Positions 16,007 through 24,930 of a stretch of 64,000 bases of DNA are shown piece after piece. Source of the stretch: Bacilli bacterium (GTDB lineage Bacteria; Bacillota_I; Bacilli_A; RFN20; CAG-826); NCBI GenBank assembly GCA_017468925.1, contig JAFUHI010000009.1:462162-526161 (forward strand), read 5' to 3'. A program made the translations under genes and the position numbers. Positions within the stretch are counted from its first letter, which is position 1; each line of letters starts with the position of its first letter. Below the pieces are notes generated by a model, which made no database searches, was not told where the DNA came from, and saw only the letters and a list, made by a program, of their open reading frames with translations.

Positions 16007-17524
16007 ATGAAAAAAGCTTTTCTTGTCTATTGTGCGGCCTTTGCTCTTCTTTTGGGTTCCTGCGCTTCAAATGAAAACCCTTCATCTGAAGGAACCAGCG
16101 AAAACCCTGTAAGCAGCCAAAGCCTCCCTCCATCATCATCGTCGTCTTCGGAACCTATGCCAGTTGAGACAAAAGGCATGGCCGAAGAAATCATTGAAAT
16201 GAGCGATTTCGATTTAGCGAAACCAGCCGCTATTGAAAAATTTTTGACATCCAAACAAGAAAACATCATCAAAGAAGCGCTTTTGGAGAATATTCCTTTG
16301 GCGGAAAGTGCTAGTTCTTCTGTCATTTCGAAACAGTTGATAGGAAGAAATGCGTCCTCATATGAGTATTCAGCCTCCTCTACAAGCATATATTCCGACG
16401 GAGGAGAGCTCGCCACTAAGCGTCTGTCCATGGTTGAATATCCGGAAATAAGTGCCATCACTTCAAGGATTGAAGAAGTTGAACGCAACGCGATAGGAGA
16501 TGAAATCACGTTCCGAGAAGTATTGCGAAAGTATAATAACGGCGATGATGCGAATGATTATGAGCTCAACTTCTCTAATAACCCAGCGAGTGAAACTTAT
16601 AAAGAAGATACGATTGATTATATGAGAGGATTGTATATCAATAACGTTGTTAATTCTGCTGGACAGATTAGAGACTTCATCAACATGGCCATCTTTGGAT
16701 ATGATAAAAATGGTTCGATTGTAGCGGCCATTCCCCCTGATGGCATCCCAGAAGGCGGAACAACGTACATGCCAGTTATAATTGATTCATCTTTGACTAC
16801 TTATATAAAGGGCTTTACAGGATACAAGGCGTCGGTTGATATCAAAATGAGAGAAGAAGGCGGGACATATTTCTTGGATGAATTTGATTTCCGCATGATT
16901 TCAGAATCAGATTATCTAACCGGCTCGTCTAACTATATTGAGCTTGGCGAGACAAAAGAAGTTATGAAGCGGCGTTTCGTTGTCAAACTCGATTACACTC
17001 CATCAAATAGAGTAATCTACCCAGAACTCGAGGCGAAAGCGAAGAGGGGAATCGTTTATGATTCTGATTTGTATCTAGCAAAGTCAACATATCATGAGAA
17101 TGAGGTGGATGGCGAATTGGTGACCTCTATGGAAGAGGATGATGGTTACTGGTTATCCACCGATATGTATACATATTTTGGCGAGGATACGACAAAATTA
17201 TGCAGAGATGGCACAATCTCACGAGAGCTCTCGAAAGATTATTACTATTCATTGAATAAATATTGCTATTGCGAGTATTGGGATGAAGAAAACGGTGATT
17301 TCAAGATAATGGAAGAATATATTCCTCTTGACTTAACCGTCTTAGCGGACTCTCTCCCAAATGGCGTTGAATTATTCACATTCGACGGAGTTGTCTATCT
17401 CAAAGCAAATGAAGATGGTCACACCTTTAATCTCGACGGATCCGCAACCACGACATTAAACGAAGATAAGACGGTGACGGTCGAAGAGCTCATAAGATCA
17501 ATCGAAGTCACTGAACTAATATAA
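16007..17524 (+). CDS. Large putative lipoprotein, function unknown
   Basis: A 505-residue protein with signal peptide and lipobox LGSC (Cys near 19). Residues 20-55 are a Ser/Pro/Glu-rich linker (SSQSLPPSSSSSSEPMP), then a mixed alpha/beta body without a motif that I recognise. Several Tyr/Asp-rich stretches (TYHENEVDGELVTS, YYYSLNKYCYCEYWDEENGD) suggest an extracellular beta-rich domain. The ribosome-binding site AAAGGAG is strong and a promoter lies at 15949-15977; a terminator follows at 17541. It is monocistronic. Confidence 0.75.
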   Translation: MKKAFLVYCAAFALLLGSCASNENPSSEGTSENPVSSQSLPPSSSSSSEPMPVETKGMAEEIIEMSDFDLAKPAAIEKFLTSKQENIIKEALLENIPLAESASSSVISKQLIGRNASSYEYSASSTSIYSDGGELATKRLSMVEYPEISAITSRIEEVERNAIGDEITFREVLRKYNNGDDANDYELNFSNNPASETYKEDTIDYMRGLYINNVVNSAGQIRDFINMAIFGYDKNGSIVAAIPPDGIPEGGTTYMPVIIDSSLTTYIKGFTGYKASVDIKMREEGGTYFLDEFDFRMISESDYLTGSSNYIELGETKEVMKRRFVVKLDYTPSNRVIYPELEAKAKRGIVYDSDLYLAKSTYHENEVDGELVTSMEEDDGYWLSTDMYTYFGEDTTKLCRDGTISRELSKDYYYSLNKYCYCEYWDEENGDFKIMEEYIPLDLTVLADSLPNGVELFTFDGVVYLKANEDGHTFNLDGSATTTLNEDKTVTVEELIRSIEVTELI

Positions 17525-17540
17525 ATATTATAAGGATAAG

Positions 17541-17578
17541 CACCTTAATCACGAAAAGATTGAGGTGTTTTTCTTTTT
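17541..17578 (+). terminator. Intrinsic terminator
   Basis: CACCTTAATC (17541-17550) pairs with GATTGAGGTG (17558-17567), 10 bp with one wobble, followed by TTTTTCTTTTT. Confidence 0.88.
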
Positions 17579-17638
17579 ACGCAAATAATACTTTAGTTGC
17601 ATTTTATTTTCTAATGGTTTCATAGACTGCCAAATGGT

Positions 17639-17666
17639 TTGAAAGCGATTACAACATATTTAATAT
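17639..17666 (+). promoter_or_regulatory. Promoter with a perfect cre-like (CcpA) site
   Basis: TTGAAA (17639-17644), 16-base spacer and TAATAT (17661-17666) form a promoter. TGAAAGCGATTACA at 17640-17653 matches the catabolite-responsive element TGNAANCGNNNNCA at every fixed position and overlaps the -35, so binding should repress. The same 12-mer AAAGCGATTACA recurs in reverse orientation before the Nudix gene at 62024. Confidence 0.65.
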
Positions 17667-17693
17667 AAAATCAAATACAGAAGAGGAGAAACA

Positions 17694-20153
17694 ATGAAAA
17701 AGAAAATTTTATTTGTTTTGGCCGGTGGTGCTCTAGCAACTACCGCCGCCGCTAGCATAAGCCTCCCTACCCTCGTTAAGGCTGAGACAAGAAATTATTT
17801 GTCTAGGACTTTCACGACCGATGGGATTGCAGATGCTTATTCGTCCACCAACATCACCGTTGCAGACTCGGCAGAATTCGTCGGAATCAGGCCGACTGAC
17901 GGTGCGCAAAATGCCTATTTGACTTACGAATTATCCACCTTAACTGAGGGAAATGTCTTCACTGCGTTGAATTTCTCTCTATCGGGAGGAAGGTTCGCCT
18001 ATTTCTATGAAGTCGCCCCAGGCGCAGGAGAAAGCTTCGATATCTATGTGGGCACCGATACCACATTAGGCTCGCCAGTATATCATTTAGAAGGAACCGA
18101 TAGCCCAGTGACTGAGATTACCGCGGATTTATCCACAGCAGTCTCCGCGCTTAATGCCTCAACATTCTATATCACCTTTGGTTTCACTCCAAAAGCACCT
18201 GGATTAGGATTCGACACCAGCTGGATTGGTTTGAATAACCTTTCAATCACCGGAGATGAGGGAGAAGGAGGGGAAGTCGATCCTGCCGTTCACACATACA
18301 GATACACCGATGATTTCGCTTCCGGCACTGATTGGCATGGAAAAACAACCGCCCAAGTCACTGGTTTGGGTGGAGACGGAAATACAACCCATGGCGCGAT
18401 AGTTGGCACTTGGGGAGCATCCTTAAGCGTTGAAGCAGGTGCTTCCGCCACAGTGGTCTACCATTTCGCTAGCGATACCGAGGCCCTTACCGAATTCACA
18501 TTCAATTTCCGCGCTTGCTTCAACAACATGGGCAACAATGAAATGCATTGGGGTGATGGAATAAGAGTCCTTTGCTCATTGGACGGCGCGAACTGGATCA
18601 CCCTTAAAGAATATCGCCACGCAGCCGAATACGGAGTCGAGACCGTCAATAGCAGCAATTATAACGGCTCAGTATCCTTGGATGGGTTAAAGAATCGAGA
18701 AGGATATGTCGGGATGCAGCTTGTCCACGACCAGGCGTTAACCAATATTGAATTAGGCAACTGGGGAATGAAATTATTCCAGACCAGTATTGAATTCAAG
18801 ACTCATGACGCTTTGACGGTTAAATACAATCTCGATGGTGGATCTTTGCCAGATGGCACATTGGATACATTCTATTCAACCGACTCTATATACACCTTGC
18901 CAACACCATCCAAAGAAGGATATGACTTTAATGGATGGGAAAATGCGCTTGGCGAAGTGGTCACAACATTCGATCCATCAAGCGGAGAAAGCCTTGAAGT
19001 TACCGCTAAATGGACACTTCAATCAACATCTCATTCCATCACCTATGTCGATGAAGTCGGGGCGGATAATCCGAACCCAGGCACTTATTCAACTGATGGA
19101 GGAGTTGTCACTTTATCCGATTTGGAAGCAACAGGATATACCTTCTTAGGCTGGTATACTGAAGATGGCACAAAAGTCACTGCGATCGATCCTGCTACAT
19201 CCGACACTGACATCACTTTATATGCCAGATGGGAAGAGAAAACCTACACCATCACATATGAAATCTCTGAGCACGCTCACTTGAGCGTTGATGGAGTTTC
19301 AACCCTCCCAAGCGAAGTCAAATTCACCGAGAGATTTGAATACACTTTGACAATCGATGAGGGATATGGACTTGCTAAAATCTTCATTGATGGAGCGGTC
19401 GTCAACCCAGATGATGATATAGTCATCGCTGGCTCAGGCGATAAAGCCCATACGCTTGCTATTGAAACATACGAATTGGGCCATGTCTCAACAACCGTCA
19501 ATCAAGACTTTGCCTCTTTATCAAGCTTCGATAATACTTGGGCGGCTGAACCATTCGAGTTCGCCAATCTCGTCTTGATTCACGACGGAAACGATGGGGC
19601 TGGATTATGCAAGAAAGCCGCTGGAGACGCATATTTGACATACAAATTCGTCGCCGGCGAGAACAAGATATTCGATAAAGTAAAAATCGGCGGTCTTGCT
19701 AGAATCTTTGATTTCAACGGAAATCCCGCTAACTTCACTGTCCTAGTCTCCACCGACAACAGCGATTGGACTCCATTCAAGGAATACAGCCCATTAAATC
19801 TCCAAGATGGAGGCGAGAAAGTATCCCTTGGCTATCAAGGCGCTATTGAAGAGACTGAAGTCTTATATGTGAAAATCGTTTGGAATTGCGAATCAGCCGG
19901 ATTTGATTGGGTTGTCTTAAAGAATCTAACCCTTGAAATAGGCGAGAAGGATAAGACACCTGATGTTCCTCCAACCTCAAGTGATGTTCCTACATCAAGT
20001 GAAGTCCCAACTTCCAGCGAGACTCCAGTCTCATCCGAGACGAGCCAAGGTGGAAGAGGCGGATGCGGTGGATCAATCATCGCCACTTCAGCGGTTGCTG
20101 GCATCACTTTGATCGGCGCTTTAGCCATCGCCTTATTCAAAAGGAAAAAATAA
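17694..20153 (+). CDS. Modular surface protein with InlB-type repeats and a GCGGS C-terminal anchor
   Basis: An 819-residue secreted protein with a signal peptide (about 1-30). Three beta-sandwich-like modules (about 34-195, 200-370, 600-750) look like carbohydrate-binding domains, with WIGLNNLSI, NWGMKLFQTSIEF and DWVVLKNLTLEI at their ends. Between them are two InlB/Listeria-Bacteroides repeats, recognisable by YNLDGG...GYDFNGW and GYTFLGWYTEDGTKV...LYARW. The tail is a Thr/Ser/Pro linker (PTSSDVPTSSEVPTSSE), then GGRGGCGGS, a hydrophobic helix and FKRKK. That is the layout of a sorted and cleaved surface protein but without LPXTG. Likely role: binding plant glycans. A cre-like site suggests repression by good carbon sources. 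Confidence 0.82.
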   Translation: MKKKILFVLAGGALATTAAASISLPTLVKAETRNYLSRTFTTDGIADAYSSTNITVADSAEFVGIRPTDGAQNAYLTYELSTLTEGNVFTALNFSLSGGRFAYFYEVAPGAGESFDIYVGTDTTLGSPVYHLEGTDSPVTEITADLSTAVSALNASTFYITFGFTPKAPGLGFDTSWIGLNNLSITGDEGEGGEVDPAVHTYRYTDDFASGTDWHGKTTAQVTGLGGDGNTTHGAIVGTWGASLSVEAGASATVVYHFASDTEALTEFTFNFRACFNNMGNNEMHWGDGIRVLCSLDGANWITLKEYRHAAEYGVETVNSSNYNGSVSLDGLKNREGYVGMQLVHDQALTNIELGNWGMKLFQTSIEFKTHDALTVKYNLDGGSLPDGTLDTFYSTDSIYTLPTPSKEGYDFNGWENALGEVVTTFDPSSGESLEVTAKWTLQSTSHSITYVDEVGADNPNPGTYSTDGGVVTLSDLEATGYTFLGWYTEDGTKVTAIDPATSDTDITLYARWEEKTYTITYEISEHAHLSVDGVSTLPSEVKFTERFEYTLTIDEGYGLAKIFIDGAVVNPDDDIVIAGSGDKAHTLAIETYELGHVSTTVNQDFASLSSFDNTWAAEPFEFANLVLIHDGNDGAGLCKKAAGDAYLTYKFVAGENKIFDKVKIGGLARIFDFNGNPANFTVLVSTDNSDWTPFKEYSPLNLQDGGEKVSLGYQGAIEETEVLYVKIVWNCESAGFDWVVLKNLTLEIGEKDKTPDVPPTSSDVPTSSEVPTSSETPVSSETSQGGRGGCGGSIIATSAVAGITLIGALAIALFKRKK

Positions 20154-20162
20154 TTAGTCGAC

Positions 20163-20190
20163 AAGGCTGGGTTTAGGCTCAGCCTTTTGT
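20163..20190 (+). terminator. Intrinsic terminator
   Basis: AAGGCTG (20163-20169) pairs with CAGCCTT (20180-20186) followed by TTTTGT. The outer GACA/TGTC can extend the stem. Confidence 0.8.
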
Positions 20191-20281
20191 CTAACCCAAT
20201 GGTGCGACAAAAATAATATAAAACGCAACCTTGGTTAAATTACTTCTTGGACGTGAAAAATTATAATAATTTTATAGAACT

Positions 20282-21097
20282 ATGAAACTGTTGCTTAACA
20301 AAAACCAGTTCGTTTACAATGTCGCCTTGTATCAAGTTGGCTATGAGAAATGCGGGCCTCATCATTCTTTCGGTCCGATTTTACGAGATTTCTATGTCTT
20401 GCATTTCATCGTGAGCGGGGAAGGCTATATCGAGCAAGATAACAAAGTCACCAAATTGAAGAAGGGGGATTTGTTCTTGGTCCCAGTCAACGAATTGGTT
20501 CGTTATTACTCGAATCCGGATGACCCTTATGAATATTATTGGGTCGGGTTCTTCGGAGTCTCAGTCGCAGAGATATTAAAAGAAGTGGGATTCTTGGTCA
20601 ATAGGAATCTCGTCATCCAAAGCGAAGACAAATTCGAGGAATTATTGCTTCTTTTCAAGAAACTGTCTTCTTATTCGGATGAGAGGTCACTAAAAGAGAA
20701 TCTATACATGCTAGGCCTTTTCTATCAAATCGTGGGCGCTCTCGTGCCTACTGGCATCGAATTCGATCTCGATGTGGGTCAGCAAAGTGCATTAAATCTA
20801 GCCGTATCCTACATCGAATTCAATTATTCAATCGACATCACGATGGAGACTTTGGAAAACGTCTGCCATATGCATAGGAGCAATTTATATAGGTTATTCA
20901 AGAAATATTACGGGATATCACCATCCGAATATATCAATGAATACAGGATGGATAGGTCGCTATATCTACTGAAGAACAGCGATTATTCAATCAAGAAAAT
21001 CGCATCGATGGTTGGGTATCCTAACACCTCATTCTTCTGCAAAATATTCAAAAAGAAATATCACAAAACGCCAAGTGAAGCTAGAAAGCTACTATAA
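20282..21097 (+). CDS. AraC-family regulator of the first glycan locus
   Basis: The 271-residue protein has an N-terminal cupin sensor (HHSFGPILRDFYVLHFIVSGEGYIEQ, KKGDLFLVPVNELVRYYSNP) and a C-terminal double helix-turn-helix (ITMETLENVCHMHRSNLYRLFKKYYGISPSEYI, YSIKKIASMVGYPNTSFFCKIFKKKYHKTPSEAR). This is the layout of RhaS/MsmR-type sugar regulators. It ends 10 bases before the solute-binding protein gene, so it probably controls and is transcribed with the transporter and hydrolase genes up to 33.3 kb. No Shine-Dalgarno is seen; TTTATA five bases before the ATG may be the -10, with TTGGAC about 18 bases upstream. Confidence 0.9.
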   Translation: MKLLLNKNQFVYNVALYQVGYEKCGPHHSFGPILRDFYVLHFIVSGEGYIEQDNKVTKLKKGDLFLVPVNELVRYYSNPDDPYEYYWVGFFGVSVAEILKEVGFLVNRNLVIQSEDKFEELLLLFKKLSSYSDERSLKENLYMLGLFYQIVGALVPTGIEFDLDVGQQSALNLAVSYIEFNYSIDITMETLENVCHMHRSNLYRLFKKYYGISPSEYINEYRMDRSLYLLKNSDYSIKKIASMVGYPNTSFFCKIFKKKYHKTPSEARKLL

Positions 21098-21107
21098 GGA
21101 GGGAATT

Positions 21108-22670
21108 ATGAAAAAATTCAGTTCGACGTTACTCATTCTATCGACCGTGTCGCTTCTATCGGCCTGTGGGGTGGGAGAAAGCACCGCCAATCACAAAATA
21201 CCAAGCACCGACAAAGTGCTGGTCGTTGATTTGCACACCTGGATGCCAACAGGCTCCAGCAGTTCTGCCGATTTAGTCTCCATCACCTCCACTCAGGAGA
21301 TTGCTGATGAATTCAAAGAATTGACCGGAATCACCATCAAATGGTTCACAGGAAAGACTTTATCAGGCGAGAAAAACGAGGCTTCTGCCGATTATATCAA
21401 AGCCATCCAGAACGGGACGATGCCTGCCATCGGTTTCTCTTGGAGTGCTTTCACCGATAGAGGCTATTACATGGATTTAAGCGAGGCTCTATCCACCGAG
21501 AATGAATTCCTAACAGAAGAAGAAAAAGCCCTTTATCCAACTTGGAAAGACCAATTCCCTTCATATTTGTGGGATACAAAAGACTGCCAAGATGTGAATG
21601 GCAAGCCTATCGCTCTTCCGGTATTGCTTAACCCAGGGCCGGCGACTGGCTGGTATTACAATAAAACCAAATTCGATTCACTTGGCTATGAAGTCCCTAA
21701 AACCTGGTCGGAATTCAGAACCTTGGCCTTGGATATAAACGCCAATCCCGATGCTGGTCCTTATGTCTATAAGCAGACGGTTGAATTGCAGAACTGGGCT
21801 TTCCAATTCGCGATCGGTCCTTCCTTCGCCCAGCTTCTTTTCGATGATGTCGATGAGAATAAGGATGGAGTCATCTCCAATCAGGAGAATATGAAAGCTT
21901 TAGCGGACGGGGTCTATTCTCCTTTGAAAGAGGAAAACCCGGATAGATATCAAATCGCTAGAGCGGCCTATTCAATCTTCAAGGATTTCTATAAGAACAT
22001 GCTTCCATATAACTGGAAGACGGCGAATAAAGATACGGCCTGGAGCGAAGGCAAAGCGATGCTTCGCGAGAATGGGTTGTGGTCCTTACGCGCGGAAAAA
22101 GGAAACGATAACACCAGGGATTGGAAGTTTGGCATCTTCCCCACCCCGATGGTAGGGGATGATAGCAAAGATTATCTCGTTGGCAAATCTTTGCCTTTAG
22201 CCGCTTCAAAATTAGTCAAAAACGAATCTATCCAGCTTGATCAAGAAAGAGAATACACGACTCTTTCTAGAGCCGAATCATTCATCAACCTTTATAAGCC
22301 AGATGCCTCTTTGTATCTAAATCTAATGTATAACGGCATATATGAGAACGAGACAGTGAAAGAAAATGCGATAAAATTCCTCAAATTCCTTTCAACTCCA
22401 GAAAATGTTTCGAAGATATGCGTTGAGCATCAAGCGGTTCTAGGCGGAGTCAAGGGGGCAGTCCCAGGCCGTTCGCTAGATGAATGGCTTATGTCTTCCT
22501 TCCCGAAAACCAAGCCAATCACTTGGCCAACAAGCGCTTCGCTAGGGGATGATGTGACGATCAACCAGAATTTCTCGAAATGGGTGAGCGATTCGATAGA
22601 TGACAATGAATTCTATTCGTCAATCGCCTCAATTCAGAGGGAATCTGCAAAGAAATTCTTAGGAGAATAA
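21108..22670 (+). CDS. Sugar ABC transporter solute-binding lipoprotein
   Basis: A 520-residue family-1 type extracellular solute-binding protein with signal peptide and lipobox LSAC (Cys near 18). The order TSTQEIADEFKELTGI, GIPAL-type hinge (IALPVLLNPGPATGWYYNKTKFDSLGYEVPKTWSEF) and a late WLMSSF region fit carbohydrate-binding members. A calcium-loop-like DVDENKDGVISNQE is present, similar to EF-hand inserts in such proteins. The ATG at 21108 is chosen because AAGGAGGG precedes it; an earlier in-frame start would lie inside the AraC gene. It captures oligosaccharides for the permeases encoded next. Confidence 0.92.
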   Translation: MKKFSSTLLILSTVSLLSACGVGESTANHKIPSTDKVLVVDLHTWMPTGSSSSADLVSITSTQEIADEFKELTGITIKWFTGKTLSGEKNEASADYIKAIQNGTMPAIGFSWSAFTDRGYYMDLSEALSTENEFLTEEEKALYPTWKDQFPSYLWDTKDCQDVNGKPIALPVLLNPGPATGWYYNKTKFDSLGYEVPKTWSEFRTLALDINANPDAGPYVYKQTVELQNWAFQFAIGPSFAQLLFDDVDENKDGVISNQENMKALADGVYSPLKEENPDRYQIARAAYSIFKDFYKNMLPYNWKTANKDTAWSEGKAMLRENGLWSLRAEKGNDNTRDWKFGIFPTPMVGDDSKDYLVGKSLPLAASKLVKNESIQLDQEREYTTLSRAESFINLYKPDASLYLNLMYNGIYENETVKENAIKFLKFLSTPENVSKICVEHQAVLGGVKGAVPGRSLDEWLMSSFPKTKPITWPTSASLGDDVTINQNFSKWVSDSIDDNEFYSSIASIQRESAKKFLGE

Positions 22671-23153
22671 ATGAATAAGGAGCGATTGACTACAATTCTA
22701 AAAGCAGTCGGCAGGTTCTTCAAAAGGACTATCGCCGTATGGATAATCGCTTCTTTGTTTCTTGTTGCCTCTTTAGGCGATTACATATATTTCCGCACAT
22801 TCGATTTGGTGTTGCTTTCAGTTGAAGGAACTGACCATGATTCATCTTTGTATTATTCAACGATAGATAATGATGAGATGGTCTATTTCTCATTGCTATT
22901 GACGTCGAATGGCAAGCCGGTGCAAGGTCATTCTTTGGTGGGGATTGGCAAAAAAGGAGGACAGGTGAAAGTCCCTAGAATCGTCACTGACGAAGAAGGG
23001 AAAGCCACATTTGAATTCGCCCCGAACCCCCAATATAGAGAGCCTCCTACTCTAGAAGGGGAGATATACGTCTACGATGAAGACAATTCAGTCATAATCG
23101 AATTCAGGATAGAAAGATATTTCGATATCACGATGGTGAAAAGGGAATCATGA
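22671..23153 (+). CDS. Single-pass membrane protein with extracellular Ig-like domain
   Basis: A 160-residue protein with one membrane helix (about 20-40; IAVWIIASLFLVASLGDYIYF) and an outer domain of about 110 residues. The part VYFSLLLTSNGKPVQGHSLVGIGKKGG...VTDEEGKATFEFAP follows the bacterial Ig-like pattern (strand, GxPVxGxxV, TDxxGxAxFxF). It lies between the solute-binding protein and the first permease, abutting the former and overlapping the latter by 4 bases, which suggests an accessory part of the transporter. I know of no characterised counterpart. Confidence 0.75.
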   Translation: MNKERLTTILKAVGRFFKRTIAVWIIASLFLVASLGDYIYFRTFDLVLLSVEGTDHDSSLYYSTIDNDEMVYFSLLLTSNGKPVQGHSLVGIGKKGGQVKVPRIVTDEEGKATFEFAPNPQYREPPTLEGEIYVYDEDNSVIIEFRIERYFDITMVKRES

Positions 23154-24079
23154 TGAGAAGCGCTTTGGATTCTACGCATTTTTTCAAAAAAATCCGCAAA
23201 AGCAAATACGGATATTTGATGGTGGCCCCTTTGATGATTGGTCTAGCCATATTCTCCATTTTCCCATTCGTCTACGGCATCGGGATGAGCTTCTTTGATA
23301 TTTCCACATCGAATCCGGTCTGGAATTTCGTTGGCTTTGGGAATTACAAAGAATTGTTTAATGATCCGATATTCTGGCAAAGCTTTAGGACGATGTTCAT
23401 TCTTCTTATTCCTAAACTCATCATAAATGTGTTTGTTCCATTTATTTTTGCAGAGATAATATTCAACTTAAGGAATCAGAAGGCGGCGAAGATATATCGC
23501 GTTTTGATGCTTTTGCCAGTGGTCGCCCCTGGTGTTGTGGGGATGCTAATATGGAAATCGCTATATGCGACCGATGGTTTGTTCAATTTGCTATTCTCCG
23601 CTTTTTCGGGCAATAGCGTCACCATCGATTGGCTTAGCTCCGATTCAAAGCCATTCCTTACTTATCTTGCCTTGATTTTCCTTGGCTTCCCTTGGGTAGG
23701 AGGGACCAATGTCCTTATATATTTATCTGGCTTAATGAATATCAACGCCGAAATAAAGGAGTCTTCGATTCTTGATGGATGCGGGACTTGGAGAAGGATA
23801 TTCGCGATTGATATGCCTTTAACTTTGGGCCAATTCAGATATTTCTTAACGTTTGGAATCATCGGGGGACTACAGGATTATGGCATCCAGATGATTTTAT
23901 ACAAAGATGCTCCAGATTATGTCTATGTCCCCGGATATTATCTATACCGCATGGCCTATACGAATGATAGGTCTGGATATGCTTCCACAATAGGAGTTGT
24001 CCTCTTTGTATTGATTTTGATATTGACTCTATTGGGCAATAAGTTGCTAAAAAGAGATCCGACGGAGGGCAAAAGATGA
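23150..24079 (+). CDS. Sugar ABC transporter permease (MalF/UgpA type)
   Basis: A 309-residue permease with six predicted helices. The EAA loop is represented by INAEIKESSILDGCGTWRRIFAIDMPL, in which the usual EAAxxDGA reads ESSILDGC. Its start overlaps the preceding gene by 4 bases (ATGATG) and its end overlaps the second permease gene. It pairs with that permease to form the importer channel. No ATPase gene is present in the cluster. Confidence 0.94.
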   Translation: MMRSALDSTHFFKKIRKSKYGYLMVAPLMIGLAIFSIFPFVYGIGMSFFDISTSNPVWNFVGFGNYKELFNDPIFWQSFRTMFILLIPKLIINVFVPFIFAEIIFNLRNQKAAKIYRVLMLLPVVAPGVVGMLIWKSLYATDGLFNLLFSAFSGNSVTIDWLSSDSKPFLTYLALIFLGFPWVGGTNVLIYLSGLMNINAEIKESSILDGCGTWRRIFAIDMPLTLGQFRYFLTFGIIGGLQDYGIQMILYKDAPDYVYVPGYYLYRMAYTNDRSGYASTIGVVLFVLILILTLLGNKLLKRDPTEGKR

Positions 24080-24918
24080 AGCAAAGAGTGATAAGCACCA
24101 AAACAAAGCAAATCATCTCACAAAGCACCTTGCATGCGGTCCTTGCCGTAACGCTTATTTTGACATTGCTTCCTTTAGGGCTCACCCTCATCAACTCGAT
24201 GAAGAGCCTTAGAGATTATCAATTCAATATGTGGCTTCCTTCCTTACCTTTGAGATTCTTCAATTATGGCGAGGCGTGGAGCCGTCTTTCCCCATATTTC
24301 TGGAATACGATGATCGTATCCGTTTTAGGGGTAGGAGGGATGCTTCTGATATCGTCTTTGGCATCTTACGCGATTGGCAAAATCAGATTCCCCGGAAGCA
24401 ATATTTGCTTGTGGATCGTCTTATCGCTTATGATGCTTCCTGGCGTTATGACATTGGTGCCTTCCGTTATGGTTTATCGTTCGCTTCATTTAAACGACAC
24501 CATCTGGGCGTTGATATTCCCGATTTGGACAAATGGATGCCTTATGTCAACGTTCCTATTAACCACATTCTTCCGTTCATTGCCATTAGAGATATTTGAA
24601 GCGGCGGAGATTGATGGGGCTGGTGAGCTTAGGCAATACGCCTCAATCGCTCTACCTTTATCTCTTCCGATGGTAGGGACATGCACAATCATCCAAATAG
24701 TGTCCATCTGGAATGATTATCTCTGGCCAATGACCATCCAAAGCGATGAATCGCTATATACGCTTCCGGCAGGAATTCTCTTTAATTACCAGAATTATGA
24801 GAATGTCCCGGAGATGTACGCTTCTTACGTTATAGCCGCTTTGCCTTTATTATTCATCTTCATATTCTTGAACAAATATTACGTGAAAGGCCTATTAGAC
24901 TCGGCCATAAAAATGTAG
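24076..24918 (+). CDS. Sugar ABC transporter permease (MalG/UgpE type)
   Basis: A 280-residue permease with six predicted helices and a textbook EAA motif IFEAAEIDGAGELRQYASIALPLSLPMVGT. The C-terminal NKYYVKGLLDSAIKM ends as in CUT1 permeases (usual YFVKGLTAGAVKG). It overlaps the first permease gene by 4 bases. A generic ATPase, such as the MsmX-like protein encoded at 40.8-42.6 kb, would power it. Confidence 0.95.
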   Translation: MKQRVISTKTKQIISQSTLHAVLAVTLILTLLPLGLTLINSMKSLRDYQFNMWLPSLPLRFFNYGEAWSRLSPYFWNTMIVSVLGVGGMLLISSLASYAIGKIRFPGSNICLWIVLSLMMLPGVMTLVPSVMVYRSLHLNDTIWALIFPIWTNGCLMSTFLLTTFFRSLPLEIFEAAEIDGAGELRQYASIALPLSLPMVGTCTIIQIVSIWNDYLWPMTIQSDESLYTLPAGILFNYQNYENVPEMYASYVIAALPLLFIFIFLNKYYVKGLLDSAIKM

Positions 24919-24930
24919 GAGGGGAACAAA

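Noticed and set aside
21012-21107. Upstream extension of the solute-binding protein from a start inside the AraC gene
   Set aside because: The signal peptide begins at the ATG at 21108, which has AAGGAGGG before it; the extension would bury the lipoprotein signal.
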